Assembly (NCBI GenBank): GCA_000237975.1
Contig: CP003179.1
Span: 2,290,270 to 2,354,269, forward strand
DNA from: Sulfobacillus acidophilus DSM 10332
GTDB lineage: Bacteria; Bacillota; Sulfobacillia; Sulfobacillales; Sulfobacillaceae
Length of the DNA: 64,000 nt
Direction: 5' to 3'
Part shown: in pieces, positions 1 to 8,461 of the stretch
Position numbering within the stretch: position 1 is the stretch's first letter
Layout: every line of letters begins with the position of its first letter
The notes under the pieces: model-generated
Database searches by the model: none
What the model saw: the letters and a program-made list of their open reading frames with translations, nothing else
What the model was told of the DNA's origin: nothing
Program-made: the position numbers and the translations under genes

Positions 1-1010
1 GCCGCGGCAAAAACCACCCGAGGCGACAAGAGAGCGTAGGCACCCGCGTCGGCCAGGATATCCACTTGCATCCCGGCGATTTCACCGGCAGGTGTCACCC
101 AGACATCGTAGGTCATCCTAAACGGATGCCGTTTAGGCCGTGCTATCAGAGACTCTTGCCTTGACCACACCATCTTCACCGGCCGCCGAGTAATCCAAAC
201 TCCAATGGCAACATACGGTTCCACCGTCATGTCTTCTTTGCCGCCGAAACCGCCCCCAACGTAGGGGGCGATAACCCGCACCCGATTATCCGGAAGGTTT
301 AGCATGCGGGCAATTGCCCGATAATGTTCCAACACTTGCGTCGTGCACCGAAGCGTCAGAATCCCGTCATTATCCAGCCATCCCACCCCGGCCTCCGGCT
401 CTAAATAAAGATGATCGACATATTGGGTGGTGTACGAGCGCGAAAAATGCCGTAGTTCCGGATTGTCCTTAATACCAGCTAAGTTTCCTTTGCGGACATT
501 CCACTCCACCACGAGATTGCCGGTGGCATGCACCAAAACCGCTTCCGGTTCTAGCGCGTCCAACGGGTCATGAACGGCCGGTAATTCCTCGTACTCGATA
601 TCCACGGCTTGGGCGGCATAATCAGCGGCATCTGACGATTCGGCCAACACGAGGCAAATGGGTTCCCCTACGTAACGAACCTCGTCATCTTGAAACACCC
701 GGTGTTGAGCGATAAGTTGCCCCAGGCCGGCCGGATCATCGTAAAACTGATTGACAGGCACGTCGGCGGCACTGACAATCCGCACCACGCCCGGCACCTG
801 ATACGCCCGAGAAAAATCCAGGCGACGAATTTTGGCATGCGGATAGATTGATCGCACCAATTTACCGTATAACATGCCTGGCATAACCCAATCGGCGCTG
901 TAGAGCACTTCCCCGGCCACTTTGCGGCGTACGTCATCTCTCACCACCGGGCGTCCAATGACCCGAAACGCGATCCCTTCCCGCTCATCTAGGCGGACGT
1001 TGCCGGCCAT
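1..1010 (-). CDS. Xanthine dehydrogenase-type molybdenum hydroxylase, large (Mo-binding) subunit, partial
   Basis: Molybdopterin-binding large subunit of the xanthine dehydrogenase/CO dehydrogenase family; it hydroxylates N-heterocycles or aldehydes at the Mo centre and passes electrons to the Fe-S and FAD subunits encoded just upstream. I translated the reverse strand by eye: the reading frame starts at ATG 1010 and stays open for about 336 residues to the window edge, so the C-terminal half is missing. The N-terminal part shows family-typical text such as VIGRPVVRDDVRRKVAGE, then YPHAKI, VPGVVRIVSAADVP and VRYVGEPICLVLAE. It overlaps the 2Fe-2S gene by 22 bases, giving the order FAD, Fe-S, Mo. 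The substrate is unknown; the nitrogen-compound genes around it suggest a purine or related ring. Confidence 0.9.
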   Translation of the reverse strand, partial: MAGNVRLDEREGIAFRVIGRPVVRDDVRRKVAGEVLYSADWVMPGMLYGKLVRSIYPHAKIRRLDFSRAYQVPGVVRIVSAADVPVNQFYDDPAGLGQLIAQHRVFQDDEVRYVGEPICLVLAESSDAADYAAQAVDIEYEELPAVHDPLDALEPEAVLVHATGNLVVEWNVRKGNLAGIKDNPELRHFSRSYTTQYVDHLYLEPEAGVGWLDNDGILTLRCTTQVLEHYRAIARMLNLPDNRVRVIAPYVGGGFGGKEDMTVEPYVAIGVWITRRPVKMVWSRQESLIARPKRHPFRMTYDVWVTPAGEIAGMQVDILADAGAYALLSPRVVFAA

Positions 1011-1462
1011 AATGCCATCACCTCTTCTATCGCATCGACAATCGGTTGGTATCCGGTACAACGACAGATATGACCGGCTATCGCCTCTCGTATCTCCTTT
1101 CGGGTCAGAGAGTGACCTTGATGGACTAACGCAAAAGCGGTAGCGAGTAGTCCCGGGGTGCAAAACCCACACTGGGCCGCTTGATTCACACTGAAACGGT
1201 CCTTCAGAAGCTCCCAAAGCGCGGCAAATTCCGTGCTTTTAACCGTGGTAACGGCTTGTTGGTCCACTTGTGCGGCCAAGGTGATACACGAGGCGCGGGG
1301 CTCCCCGTCTACAAGTACGACACAAGCACCACACGCCCCCTCTCCGCAACCATACTTGACCTCGGTCAAGGCCAATTGGTCGCGCAAAACCGCCAACAAG
1401 GTTTCGTGGCCGGCGATTTCGCAGCTTGTCGGCACTTGGTTGATGGTCAACGTGATCTTCAT
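989..1462 (-). CDS. 2Fe-2S subunit of xanthine dehydrogenase-type hydroxylase
   Basis: Small iron-sulfur subunit (157 aa, normal length) carrying two [2Fe-2S] clusters that pass electrons from the Mo centre to FAD. The plant-ferredoxin-like N-terminal cluster ligands are visible as C39, C44, C47 and C59 (CGEGACGAC plus a downstream Cys). The C-terminal helical cluster ligands appear as QCGFCTPG and CRCTGY. Its start overlaps the stop of the FAD-subunit gene by 4 bases and its end overlaps the large-subunit start by 22 bases, so the three genes are translationally coupled. Confidence 0.95.
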   Translation of the reverse strand: MKITLTINQVPTSCEIAGHETLLAVLRDQLALTEVKYGCGEGACGACVVLVDGEPRASCITLAAQVDQQAVTTVKSTEFAALWELLKDRFSVNQAAQCGFCTPGLLATAFALVHQGHSLTRKEIREAIAGHICRCTGYQPIVDAIEEVMALWPATSA

Positions 1463-2385
1463 GTCGTTCTGGTCAAAACCTCCCTCTGTTGCGTGGCTTG
1501 TTCACATACCCGGCGGGCCAGAACCCCTGCCAAATGCCGACGATAGTCTTTCGACGCCAATACGTCGGCATAGGGATCGACAGCCTTTTGTACGGCATCT
1601 TCCACAAATCGCCATAACTCGCTGCCGGGTGCCTGCCCTTGTACAGCTTTGGAAATCAAGGGAAATGTCCTGGGAAGGTCGTTGGCTCCGGAAATAGCTA
1701 GCGTACAACCGGTAATTTGATGATAAGAAGCGTCCCAGATCAGTTGAACACCAGCCGCCATGATAGCGTAATCACCGGCTCGTCGGGAAACCTCTAAAAA
1801 TCCATAGCTGGCTCGCTCCGGTAACGACACTTGAACGCCGGTGACAATCTCCCCGGGCAATAAGTTCGGCATAAGGGGCCCTAAGAGCCATTCCTGTATC
1901 GGCGTCACCCGCCGTGGATAGGCTCGTGAGCGGGTAACGACGGAGGCATTGAGCGTGAGAAACGCTAAAAACCACTCGGCGAGCGGATCGCCGTGCGCCA
2001 ATGCCCCGCCGACGGTTCCCCGGCGCCTTATTCGTGGATGGCCAATATGCACGGCTGCCCGCGGGATGAGGGGACAGCGTGTAGCCAGCGGTTCTAAAGT
2101 GGCCAATTCGTGATGGGTTAGCCAAGCTCCGAATTCGATTTCTCCGGCTTTCCATTGCACATGGTTAAACTCGTGCCCCACCGACTTCAAGTCGATCACC
2201 CCGGCCACTTCCGCCCAATGTAAATTCAACAGCGGCAAGAGGCTTTGCCCTCCGGCCAGAAACCGCATACCGTCCGTCTCGGCCCACCGTAATGCCTCGT
2301 CCAAGGTTTGGGGCCTAACATACCGAAAGGGATAAGGATACATCATCCACCTCATGACCGACATAGATTCTATCATGGCGAACAC
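1459..2385 (-). CDS. FAD-binding subunit of xanthine dehydrogenase-type hydroxylase
   Basis: Medium subunit (CoxM/XdhB-type) that binds FAD and delivers electrons to the acceptor. The FAD-binding motif is seen as AGGQSLLPLL near residue 45, and the second FAD motif as RRRGTVGGALAHGDP near residues 112-126. A C-terminal CO-dehydrogenase flavoprotein domain follows. The longest start is GTG 2385, which has AGGAA six bases upstream; ATG 2346 or 2343, preceded directly by GAGGTGG, could also be used, so the first 13 residues are uncertain. It is the first gene of the three-gene operon. Confidence 0.92.
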   Translation of the reverse strand: MFAMIESMSVMRWMMYPYPFRYVRPQTLDEALRWAETDGMRFLAGGQSLLPLLNLHWAEVAGVIDLKSVGHEFNHVQWKAGEIEFGAWLTHHELATLEPLATRCPLIPRAAVHIGHPRIRRRGTVGGALAHGDPLAEWFLAFLTLNASVVTRSRAYPRRVTPIQEWLLGPLMPNLLPGEIVTGVQVSLPERASYGFLEVSRRAGDYAIMAAGVQLIWDASYHQITGCTLAISGANDLPRTFPLISKAVQGQAPGSELWRFVEDAVQKAVDPYADVLASKDYRRHLAGVLARRVCEQATQQREVLTRTT

Positions 2386-2580
2386 AACGAATTCCTATTT
2401 GTATGTCAGCTATTATGATGACCTTAACACGTATGGTCGCGTGATTCTATTGTGTTAATTGCTGAACCCATTTCACCGATTGTGGTTTTATGCCAATAGA
2501 CGGGGATACCGGGGTTTTTTACACTCTTCCCTAAAGAATAGGCGTTGATGTCAGGTTATTGGGTAAAGGAGGCATTTTTC

Positions 2581-3783
2581 ATGTACGATCTGATTATCCA
2601 GGGCGGACGGGTTATGTCACCGTCGGACGGTTTAGATACCTGCACCGATATTGGTATAAAAGACGGGCGGATTGCCGCCATCGGCTCGTTGGCGGATAAA
2701 GCGTATGACGCGCCACCGAATGTTGTCGATGCACGCGGCAAAATCGTGACCGCCGGGTTCATTGATTTTCATGTGCACGGGTTTGCCTATTTCACCGATT
2801 ACGGCACATATCCCGATGATGTCGGCGTCAAGTCCGGTGTGACGACAGTCGTCGACCAAGGTAGCGCCGGATATCTGACATTTCCGGCGTTTAAAAAATT
2901 CATGGTGGATGAGAGCCGAACGCGGGTCTTTTCGTTTTTAAACATTGGAGCGGTAGGCACGATTAAAGGCAGTATGCTGCCCGCGTTACATAGCCCGGCC
3001 ACCGTTGATGTGGCACAGGTGGTCCATACGATTGAGCAATATCCCGAGATTATTCGCGGCATTAAAACCCATGCGGAAATGGGCGGAGTGGCACTTTGGG
3101 GATTCGAAGTTCTTGCCTTGGCTAAACAGGCCTCGCGTGAAGCCAAGGTGCCGTGTTATGTTCATACCGGAAAACTGATTCCGGCGCCATCCACCGCATG
3201 GCCGGACCCGGACACGGTGATGCCCCGAGCTGTCACTTTTCTCGATCCGGGCGACATTCTGACGCACTGCTTTACCGGACATCCGGGAGGCATTCTTCAT
3301 AGTCAGGGATTTGTGCATCCTGCCGTTCGCGAAGCGCTCGCGGCGGGGGTGTTGCTTGATGTGGGTTATGGTGAACACTTCTCTTTCCGGGTTGCCGAAA
3401 CCGTCCTAGATCAAGGCGTAAGACCCCATATCGTCAGTAGCGACGTGCATGCCCTATTCAATCGACCCCACAGTCTCCAAGCCACTTATGGTCTAGCGCA
3501 AGCGATGTCCCACCTGATGGCGTTGGGTTTCCCTTTAACCGAACTCGTCGAAATGGTGACGGAGCGGCCTGCAGCCATTCTCCGTATCGACGATCGGGTC
3601 GGCCACATTCGCATCGGATATGATGCCGATTTAACGATTTTTTCGATTACCGAAGGCGAGTATACCTTTCGTGACCGATGGGGTGACGTCCGCCCAGGCA
3701 CTCAGCTTATTCGACCCGAGTCGGTCGTTCGCCATGGGCACGCCTCATCCATCGAATCGTTGGCCATGGAATCCCTGGTATAA
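2581..3783 (+). CDS. Dihydroorotase-like amidohydrolase/deacetylase family metallohydrolase
   Basis: Amidohydrolase-superfamily enzyme of about 400 aa. Metal-site motifs are in order: HVHGF (HxH) after strand 1, GIKTHAEM with the lysine that is usually carbamylated, CYVHTGK, LTHCFTGHPGG and SSDVHAL (catalytic Asp). This pattern matches the amidohydrolase/deacetylase family near D-aminoacylases and dihydroorotases. I chose ATG 2581 because AAAGGAGG lies ten bases upstream; an in-frame start at 2545 exists but has no ribosome site. Only 5 bases separate it from the DUF1116 gene. The substrate is probably a cyclic amide or acylated amine; it cannot be told from the sequence. Confidence 0.85.
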   Translation: MYDLIIQGGRVMSPSDGLDTCTDIGIKDGRIAAIGSLADKAYDAPPNVVDARGKIVTAGFIDFHVHGFAYFTDYGTYPDDVGVKSGVTTVVDQGSAGYLTFPAFKKFMVDESRTRVFSFLNIGAVGTIKGSMLPALHSPATVDVAQVVHTIEQYPEIIRGIKTHAEMGGVALWGFEVLALAKQASREAKVPCYVHTGKLIPAPSTAWPDPDTVMPRAVTFLDPGDILTHCFTGHPGGILHSQGFVHPAVREALAAGVLLDVGYGEHFSFRVAETVLDQGVRPHIVSSDVHALFNRPHSLQATYGLAQAMSHLMALGFPLTELVEMVTERPAAILRIDDRVGHIRIGYDADLTIFSITEGEYTFRDRWGDVRPGTQLIRPESVVRHGHASSIESLAMESLV

Positions 3784-3788
3784 GGCGC

Positions 3789-4913
3789 ATGGCAGCGGCC
3801 GTCAACACATTATCTCCCCGGTTGCAAGGGGTTACGACCTTAAAGACGCTGTATCCCCACTTGAGCGCCACCATTTTACACCCCGGTCCGCCTTGGGCTA
3901 ATCAGCCGTTAAATTCCGCCCAATCCCGGGCACTCGCGGCTCTCTGGCATTATGAGCAACGCATCGGTAACCCGGTGAATTTATCGGACCGGGAGATTGA
4001 AGCCCTTGCTCAACAAATGACCTGGGCGCCCACCGGTATCTACCATGTCACGTCACCGCTGATCGGGTTTGTGTCGGAATCGATGGCCCTTTGGGTAGTT
4101 GACGATCCCACGACCGGACTTCGCGGATATGCACCAATCCATGAAGGATCGGGACCGACCTTGCGGTTTGGTACGCCCGGCCCCATCACCCTCGCGTTGC
4201 AATACTGGTTAACCGAACGGTTTCAACCGCTTATGAATACGCTGTTGCCGGACGGTATTCCGCTGTGGCCGATAGTGCGAACCGCTCTCTTGATGGGGGA
4301 CGACCTTCATATGCGCGCGCAAGCGGCGTCCTGGCTATTGGCCGAGGAAATCTACCGCCGGTTGGCCGTCTCGTCTCTTTGGCACGAACTCACCGAGCGC
4401 GATCACCAGTTTCTTACCCGGACCATCTGGACGAATCCCGGTGCATTCCTATCGATAGGCATGGCCATGACCGAAATCTATTTTCAATGGTGGGAGACCC
4501 ACGCGCCAGCCGATTTTATTATAGATTTTGGAGCCAATGGCCGCGAGTGGGGGTATCGCACGGCCGGATCCCCTACTCAGTGGGTCACCCGCCTAGCTCC
4601 CAGACCATCTTGTCCGAACCGGCATCCCCTCCCGATTAGCGGAGATAGTTTCGGCTTGGAAATCATGGGATTCGGCGGACGGATTCTTCCGAATGCCCCG
4701 GCTCTTTGGGAACAACTCGGCCCGGAACGCCCCCAAGCCTTTATCCCCGACGATTATGAGCCTGCCATGCGTGAATCGCCCATTCGACTCCCTCACATGC
4801 CGTTTGAGCTCGGAACCCGTTTAACCGAACTGTCTCGTCTGAACATGGTCACGGGCTGTTTAGACGCGCACGACGGCTTTCTGGGGCCAGGAATGGTGAC
4901 GTGGGAAGATTAA
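3789..4913 (+). CDS. DUF1116-like protein (AllG/YlbE-type, oxamate carbamoyltransferase subunit family)
   Basis: 374 aa protein that I match from memory to DUF1116, the family of E. coli AllG (YlbE), a subunit of oxamate carbamoyltransferase in anaerobic allantoin use. Support: the segment ALLMGDDLHMRAQAASWLL resembles the family's MGDE-H-RN-AAT-LL motif, and the C-terminal part has family-like FGANGREWGYRTAG and a glycine-rich GFGG motif. It is shorter than most members. No FdrA, AllH or carbamate kinase gene lies beside it, so the usual complex is incomplete here. The ribosome site (AAGGCG) is weak; coupling to the upstream amidohydrolase is likely. Confidence 0.6.
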   Translation: MAAAVNTLSPRLQGVTTLKTLYPHLSATILHPGPPWANQPLNSAQSRALAALWHYEQRIGNPVNLSDREIEALAQQMTWAPTGIYHVTSPLIGFVSESMALWVVDDPTTGLRGYAPIHEGSGPTLRFGTPGPITLALQYWLTERFQPLMNTLLPDGIPLWPIVRTALLMGDDLHMRAQAASWLLAEEIYRRLAVSSLWHELTERDHQFLTRTIWTNPGAFLSIGMAMTEIYFQWWETHAPADFIIDFGANGREWGYRTAGSPTQWVTRLAPRPSCPNRHPLPISGDSFGLEIMGFGGRILPNAPALWEQLGPERPQAFIPDDYEPAMRESPIRLPHMPFELGTRLTELSRLNMVTGCLDAHDGFLGPGMVTWED

Positions 4914-4958
4914 TGATGGTAGGCTCAGATCATACTCGAACATGGGAGGAATTTCCTC

Positions 4959-6233
4959 ATGGGCCAAAAATCCACGCTGATTCAAAATGCTCGACTGCCT
5001 AACCATTCGGAACCGGTCGATATTCTCCTATCCGACGCCCGAATCCAAGCCATCGGACGCGGATTAACTGCCGATACTTCCATTGACGCGGCCGGCGGGT
5101 TGGTACTCCCCGCCTTGGTCGACCCCCATATTCACCTGGATGCGGTATTGACCGAAGGAGAACCCGAGCCGAATCGCAGCGGCACCCTCATCGAAGGGAT
5201 TGAACGCTGGAGCCAGCGCAAAGAACGGTTATCGGTCGAGGATGTTTTAAGCCGGGCCGAAGAAGCCGTATGGTGGCACGTCGGGCATGGGGTCCTAAAA
5301 ATCCGCTCGCACGTAGATGTCTCGGATCCTTCGTTGACGGCGCTAAAAGCTTTGATTCAGCTACGAGAGAAGCTGAAGCCGTGGGTGACCCTGGAACTGG
5401 TGGCGTTTCCGCAAGACAGTATTTTTGGGTTTCCGCACGGTCCCGAGTTAATGGAAGAAGCCTTGGTCATGGGGGCCGATGTGGTCGGCGGCATTCCTCA
5501 CTATGAATGGACACGGGAAGACGGTATCCGAGACGTCGAACTCGCTTTTCACTTGGCGCAAAAATACCATAAAGCGATTGACATTCACTGCGACGAAACC
5601 GACGACGATCAATCGCGGTTTCTCGAAACGATGGCCAAACTGACATGGGAACATCATCTAGGGAGCCGGGTAACGGCCAGTCATACCACCGCTCTCGGAT
5701 CCTACAATGATGCCTATGCTTTTAAGCTCATACGCTATATCGCCAAAGCCGGTATGAATATCGTAGCCAACCCGCTCGACAATATCGTATTACAGGGGCG
5801 CTTCGATACGTATCCGAAACGGCGGGGCATGACGCGCGTCAAAGAATTGATCCAAGCCGGGGTGACGGTTGCCGCCGGGCATGATTCGATTATGGATCCG
5901 TGGTATCCCTTAGGGGAAGGAAATCAGTTGTTTGTTGCGTCCATGCTCGCCCATATCGGTCAATTGACCGGCAGCACGGAGTTGCCGTGGGCCATCGACA
6001 GCATCACGCAAGCCGGCGCTCGTGTGATGGGATTAGCGGACTATGGGGTTCATGCCGGGGCGTGGGCGGATGTGATAGTGCTGCCGGTTCCCTCGCCCGC
6101 CGACGCAATTCGACTGATGCCCCGTCCCCGTTGGGTCATTAGTCGGGGCCGGATTATCGCCGAAACGATTCCGCAAGAGACCCGCGTATGGTTAACCGAC
6201 GAACCTCGCACGGTTACCTATCTACGGCCTTAA
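4959..6233 (+). CDS. CodA-like cytosine/creatinine deaminase family amidohydrolase
   Basis: 424 aa, full length, very like E. coli cytosine deaminase CodA. Metal ligands: H57 and H59 (DPHIHLD), H210 and E213 (HCDETDDDQSRF), H242 (SHTTA) and D309 (GHDSIMDPWYPLG). The segment QGRFDTYPKRRGMTRVKE is nearly the same as in CodA. The residue after the catalytic Asp is S310, where E. coli CodA has D314, a position known to set substrate preference, so the true substrate may not be cytosine (creatinine, a hydantoin precursor or another amidine are options). GGGAGGAATTTCCTC precedes the ATG. Its last 20 bases overlap the convergent cupin gene. Confidence 0.9.
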   Translation: MGQKSTLIQNARLPNHSEPVDILLSDARIQAIGRGLTADTSIDAAGGLVLPALVDPHIHLDAVLTEGEPEPNRSGTLIEGIERWSQRKERLSVEDVLSRAEEAVWWHVGHGVLKIRSHVDVSDPSLTALKALIQLREKLKPWVTLELVAFPQDSIFGFPHGPELMEEALVMGADVVGGIPHYEWTREDGIRDVELAFHLAQKYHKAIDIHCDETDDDQSRFLETMAKLTWEHHLGSRVTASHTTALGSYNDAYAFKLIRYIAKAGMNIVANPLDNIVLQGRFDTYPKRRGMTRVKELIQAGVTVAAGHDSIMDPWYPLGEGNQLFVASMLAHIGQLTGSTELPWAIDSITQAGARVMGLADYGVHAGAWADVIVLPVPSPADAIRLMPRPRWVISRGRIIAETIPQETRVWLTDEPRTVTYLRP

Positions 6234-6672
6234 CCGCATGCCGAATGACCGCCTCATCCTCGGCGTCTAACGCATCCGGAATGCCCGCACGGATTAATGT
6301 GGAAAACCCTTCGTCGGGGATCATCGAGGTCAAAAGATAGAGGCGACCTACTCCCTGATTGACAATATAGTGCACGGTTTTCGGGGGCACCACCAAATGG
6401 GCCCCCGGAACCAAGGCAACGGCGAAATCGTCCAGAAAGGCCCGGCCCTCCCCGGCCAGGACAAAAAAGTGTTCAAAAGCCACCTCATGAACATTGATGG
6501 GAGTACGGCCGCCAGGGTCGAAAATTTCAATAGCCATCATAAAAGAAGCCGCCGGCTCCTCGAGCTCCCTGCCCAGCCGCACCCCGTCCACCAACAGCAC
6601 AAATTTATTGCTGTCCCCGGGCGAAATCCGAAAGGTTTCATACTGGTCCAGTGTTTTAGTCCATGAAAACAC
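6214..6672 (-). CDS. Cupin-domain protein
   Basis: 152 aa single-domain cupin. The metal-binding motif is seen as NVHEVAFEHFFVLAGEG (first motif) and PGAHLVVPPKTVHYIVN (second motif). Such small cupins are isomerases, lyases or ureidoglycolate-type enzymes; the exact role is unknown. It starts with GTG 6672, with AAAAGGGG about eight bases upstream, and overlaps the end of the isochorismatase-like gene by 17 bases, so both form one operon that diverges from the creatininase gene. Confidence 0.8.
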   Translation of the reverse strand: MFSWTKTLDQYETFRISPGDSNKFVLLVDGVRLGRELEEPAASFMMAIEIFDPGGRTPINVHEVAFEHFFVLAGEGRAFLDDFAVALVPGAHLVVPPKTVHYIVNQGVGRLYLLTSMIPDEGFSTLIRAGIPDALDAEDEAVIRHAVKAVDR

Positions 6673-7453
6673 GCGACATTCCCCTTTTGTCTTGACTTTC
6701 TTTGATCCCCGAAATTAGGGATTCGGATTCGGCGACAAATCCGTAGCATTGTTTGACGTTATATAATGTGGCTTCCGTACAAAAATCCGGCGACGAGGTC
6801 GCGCAGAGATCCTTCATTAATACGCAGTTATATCCCAGAAAACTGGCATCTTGTAGGGTTGCCATCACGCATTGATCGAGATTAACCCCGGCAAAAAATA
6901 TCGTAGTCACCCCCAAGTTTCGCAATATGCTGTCCAATGGCGTATCCCAAAAGCCGCTCATCCGGTATTTATCTACCCAAATGTCTCCGTCTGCCACTAT
7001 CAGCCCCTCAACCAAGGACGCCCCCCAAGATCCCTTTTCTAAAACCCGGGAAGATGTTCCCGGTAGAACGTCGCCTAACCCCGTGCCGGTTGCCTCCGCC
7101 TTATAGACATGGCGCACGGCAGGGCTAATATTAGCCAGATCGGCACGGTTCCCCCAGTTCACCCAAATCACCGGCACTCCCTGTTCCCGCAATACGGGCA
7201 GCGTGCGGTTTATATAAGGTACCGGTGCACGGGTCTTCGTCACGTCGCCGCCCACCTGCGCCAACCAGCCGCGGTCGGCACAGAAATCGTTTTGCATATC
7301 GATAATGACGAGCGCGCTCCGATTTAAATCCACAATGAGATGCTTCGGCTCCGCCGAAAAGGCGACCGGCCACGACTCCATATTGTCGGTCGCCAAATTA
7401 GCCAGGTCGGAGGAGAGCTCCCAATAACGCCGACGATTACCTAAACGCCACAT
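6656..7453 (-). CDS. Isochorismatase-fold cysteine hydrolase (RutB / N-carbamoylsarcosine amidase-like)
   Basis: Cysteine amidohydrolase of the isochorismatase superfamily. The triad is visible: Asp in ALVIIDMQNDF, Lys in LEKGSWGASL and Cys in NLDQCVMATL. The segment YRMSGFWDTPLDSILRNLG is strongly like RutB (ureidoacrylate amidohydrolase), and the family also holds biuret hydrolase and N-carbamoylsarcosine amidase, all of which split ureido or carbamoyl groups to CO2 and ammonia. The start is uncertain: ATG 7453 gives MWRLGNRR, with AAAGGGG 12 bases upstream, while ATG 7492 is the longest option. The gene lies next to creatininase and CodA-like genes, which fits a ureido-compound pathway. 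Confidence 0.85.
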   Translation of the reverse strand: MWRLGNRRRYWELSSDLANLATDNMESWPVAFSAEPKHLIVDLNRSALVIIDMQNDFCADRGWLAQVGGDVTKTRAPVPYINRTLPVLREQGVPVIWVNWGNRADLANISPAVRHVYKAEATGTGLGDVLPGTSSRVLEKGSWGASLVEGLIVADGDIWVDKYRMSGFWDTPLDSILRNLGVTTIFFAGVNLDQCVMATLQDASFLGYNCVLMKDLCATSSPDFCTEATLYNVKQCYGFVAESESLISGIKESQDKRGMSRVFMD

Positions 7454-7591
7454 ATGTATCACACGCCCCTTTGTCATAGCTCGATAATACATCGATTGCG
7501 GTATTCAATGTAAGATCTATGCGTGTTTTTGTAATTCATATCAGGCTTCTGCGGATATTATTGACACCTCAATAAACATTTACGGATTTTG

Positions 7592-7620
7592 TTGACAGCT
7601 TTTTTCGATATACATAACAT
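7592..7620 (+). promoter_or_regulatory. Sigma-A type promoter for the creatininase/FAD oxidase/ABC operon
   Basis: TTGACA at 7592-7597 is a perfect -35 and TAACAT at 7615-7620 a 4/6 -10, with a 17-base spacer. A second TTGACA lies at 7561-7566, 31 bases upstream, without a matching -10. The predicted start is near 7627, about 37 bases before GTG 7664. Confidence 0.65.
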
Positions 7621-7663
7621 GGCGATATCGCTAATACTCTTACAAACAAAAGGCGGTGACTTT

Positions 7664-8461
7664 GTGACCAACTTGGCCGATGCGATTCCGGACGGTCTCA
7701 TGAACCGATTTTTACCTCGCTACACGGCGGCCGATATACCGTCTATCGTGAGCCAGGATCCGGTGGTCATTATCCCGATCGGTTCAACGGAACAACACGG
7801 CCCGCATCTACCGCTTTATACGGACACGTTGCTGACGTACCGGGTTCTCGAAGAAGGATTGTTAGCCATTCCTGGGGATTTACCGGTCTATTTCTTACCG
7901 GCCTTGCCCTATAGCTGCAGTAACGAACACGTCGGGTTCCCCGGAACGATTTCCCTTTCCGCCGAAACCACCATGCACGTTCTCAAAGATATCGCCTCCT
8001 CCCTACACCAATTTGGCGTCAAACGCATCCTCTTCCTAAATGGTCATGGCGGTAATTTAGGATTTCTGCCGTGGGTTGCCCGCGATATTCATTTAAGTAC
8101 CGGGCAATGGGTGTTTTTGGTTCATACGGGAGCCCTGGCCTCACGCGACGATCCCTGGGATATCCACGCCGGAGCCGGCGAAACGTCCTTGATGTTAGCC
8201 GAGTTGTCGGATTGGGTGATGACCGATCGAATTGCCGCCCTATCGCCCCCGTCGGCGCGATCCGCCGTACTCTCATATGAAGGCCGATTTCCGGTTGCTT
8301 GGTCAACCCGTGATATCAGTCCACTGGGGGTCATCGGGAATCCCGCGGCGGCTTCGAAAGACGAGGGGCAGGAGCAATTTCAGGCGATGGTCGACCATTT
8401 TGTGCAGGTTTTACACGATGTCGTGCAATTTCATGGATGGCACGAAGGAGGAGAATCATGA
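7664..8461 (+). CDS. Creatininase family amidohydrolase
   Basis: 265 aa member of the creatininase/formamide-hydrolase family (creatinine amidohydrolase, ArfB, MftE). Metal-ligand motifs: GSTEQHGPHLPLYTDT near the N-terminus, FLNGHGGN in the middle and HAGAGETSLML near residue 165, which supply the Glu, His, Asp, His and Glu ligands of the binuclear site. I chose GTG 7664 because AAAGGCGG stands 9 bases upstream and the predicted transcript begins after the longer start at 7589. The stop overlaps the next start as ATGA, so it is coupled to the FAD oxidase. Confidence 0.88.
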   Translation: MTNLADAIPDGLMNRFLPRYTAADIPSIVSQDPVVIIPIGSTEQHGPHLPLYTDTLLTYRVLEEGLLAIPGDLPVYFLPALPYSCSNEHVGFPGTISLSAETTMHVLKDIASSLHQFGVKRILFLNGHGGNLGFLPWVARDIHLSTGQWVFLVHTGALASRDDPWDIHAGAGETSLMLAELSDWVMTDRIAALSPPSARSAVLSYEGRFPVAWSTRDISPLGVIGNPAAASKDEGQEQFQAMVDHFVQVLHDVVQFHGWHEGGES

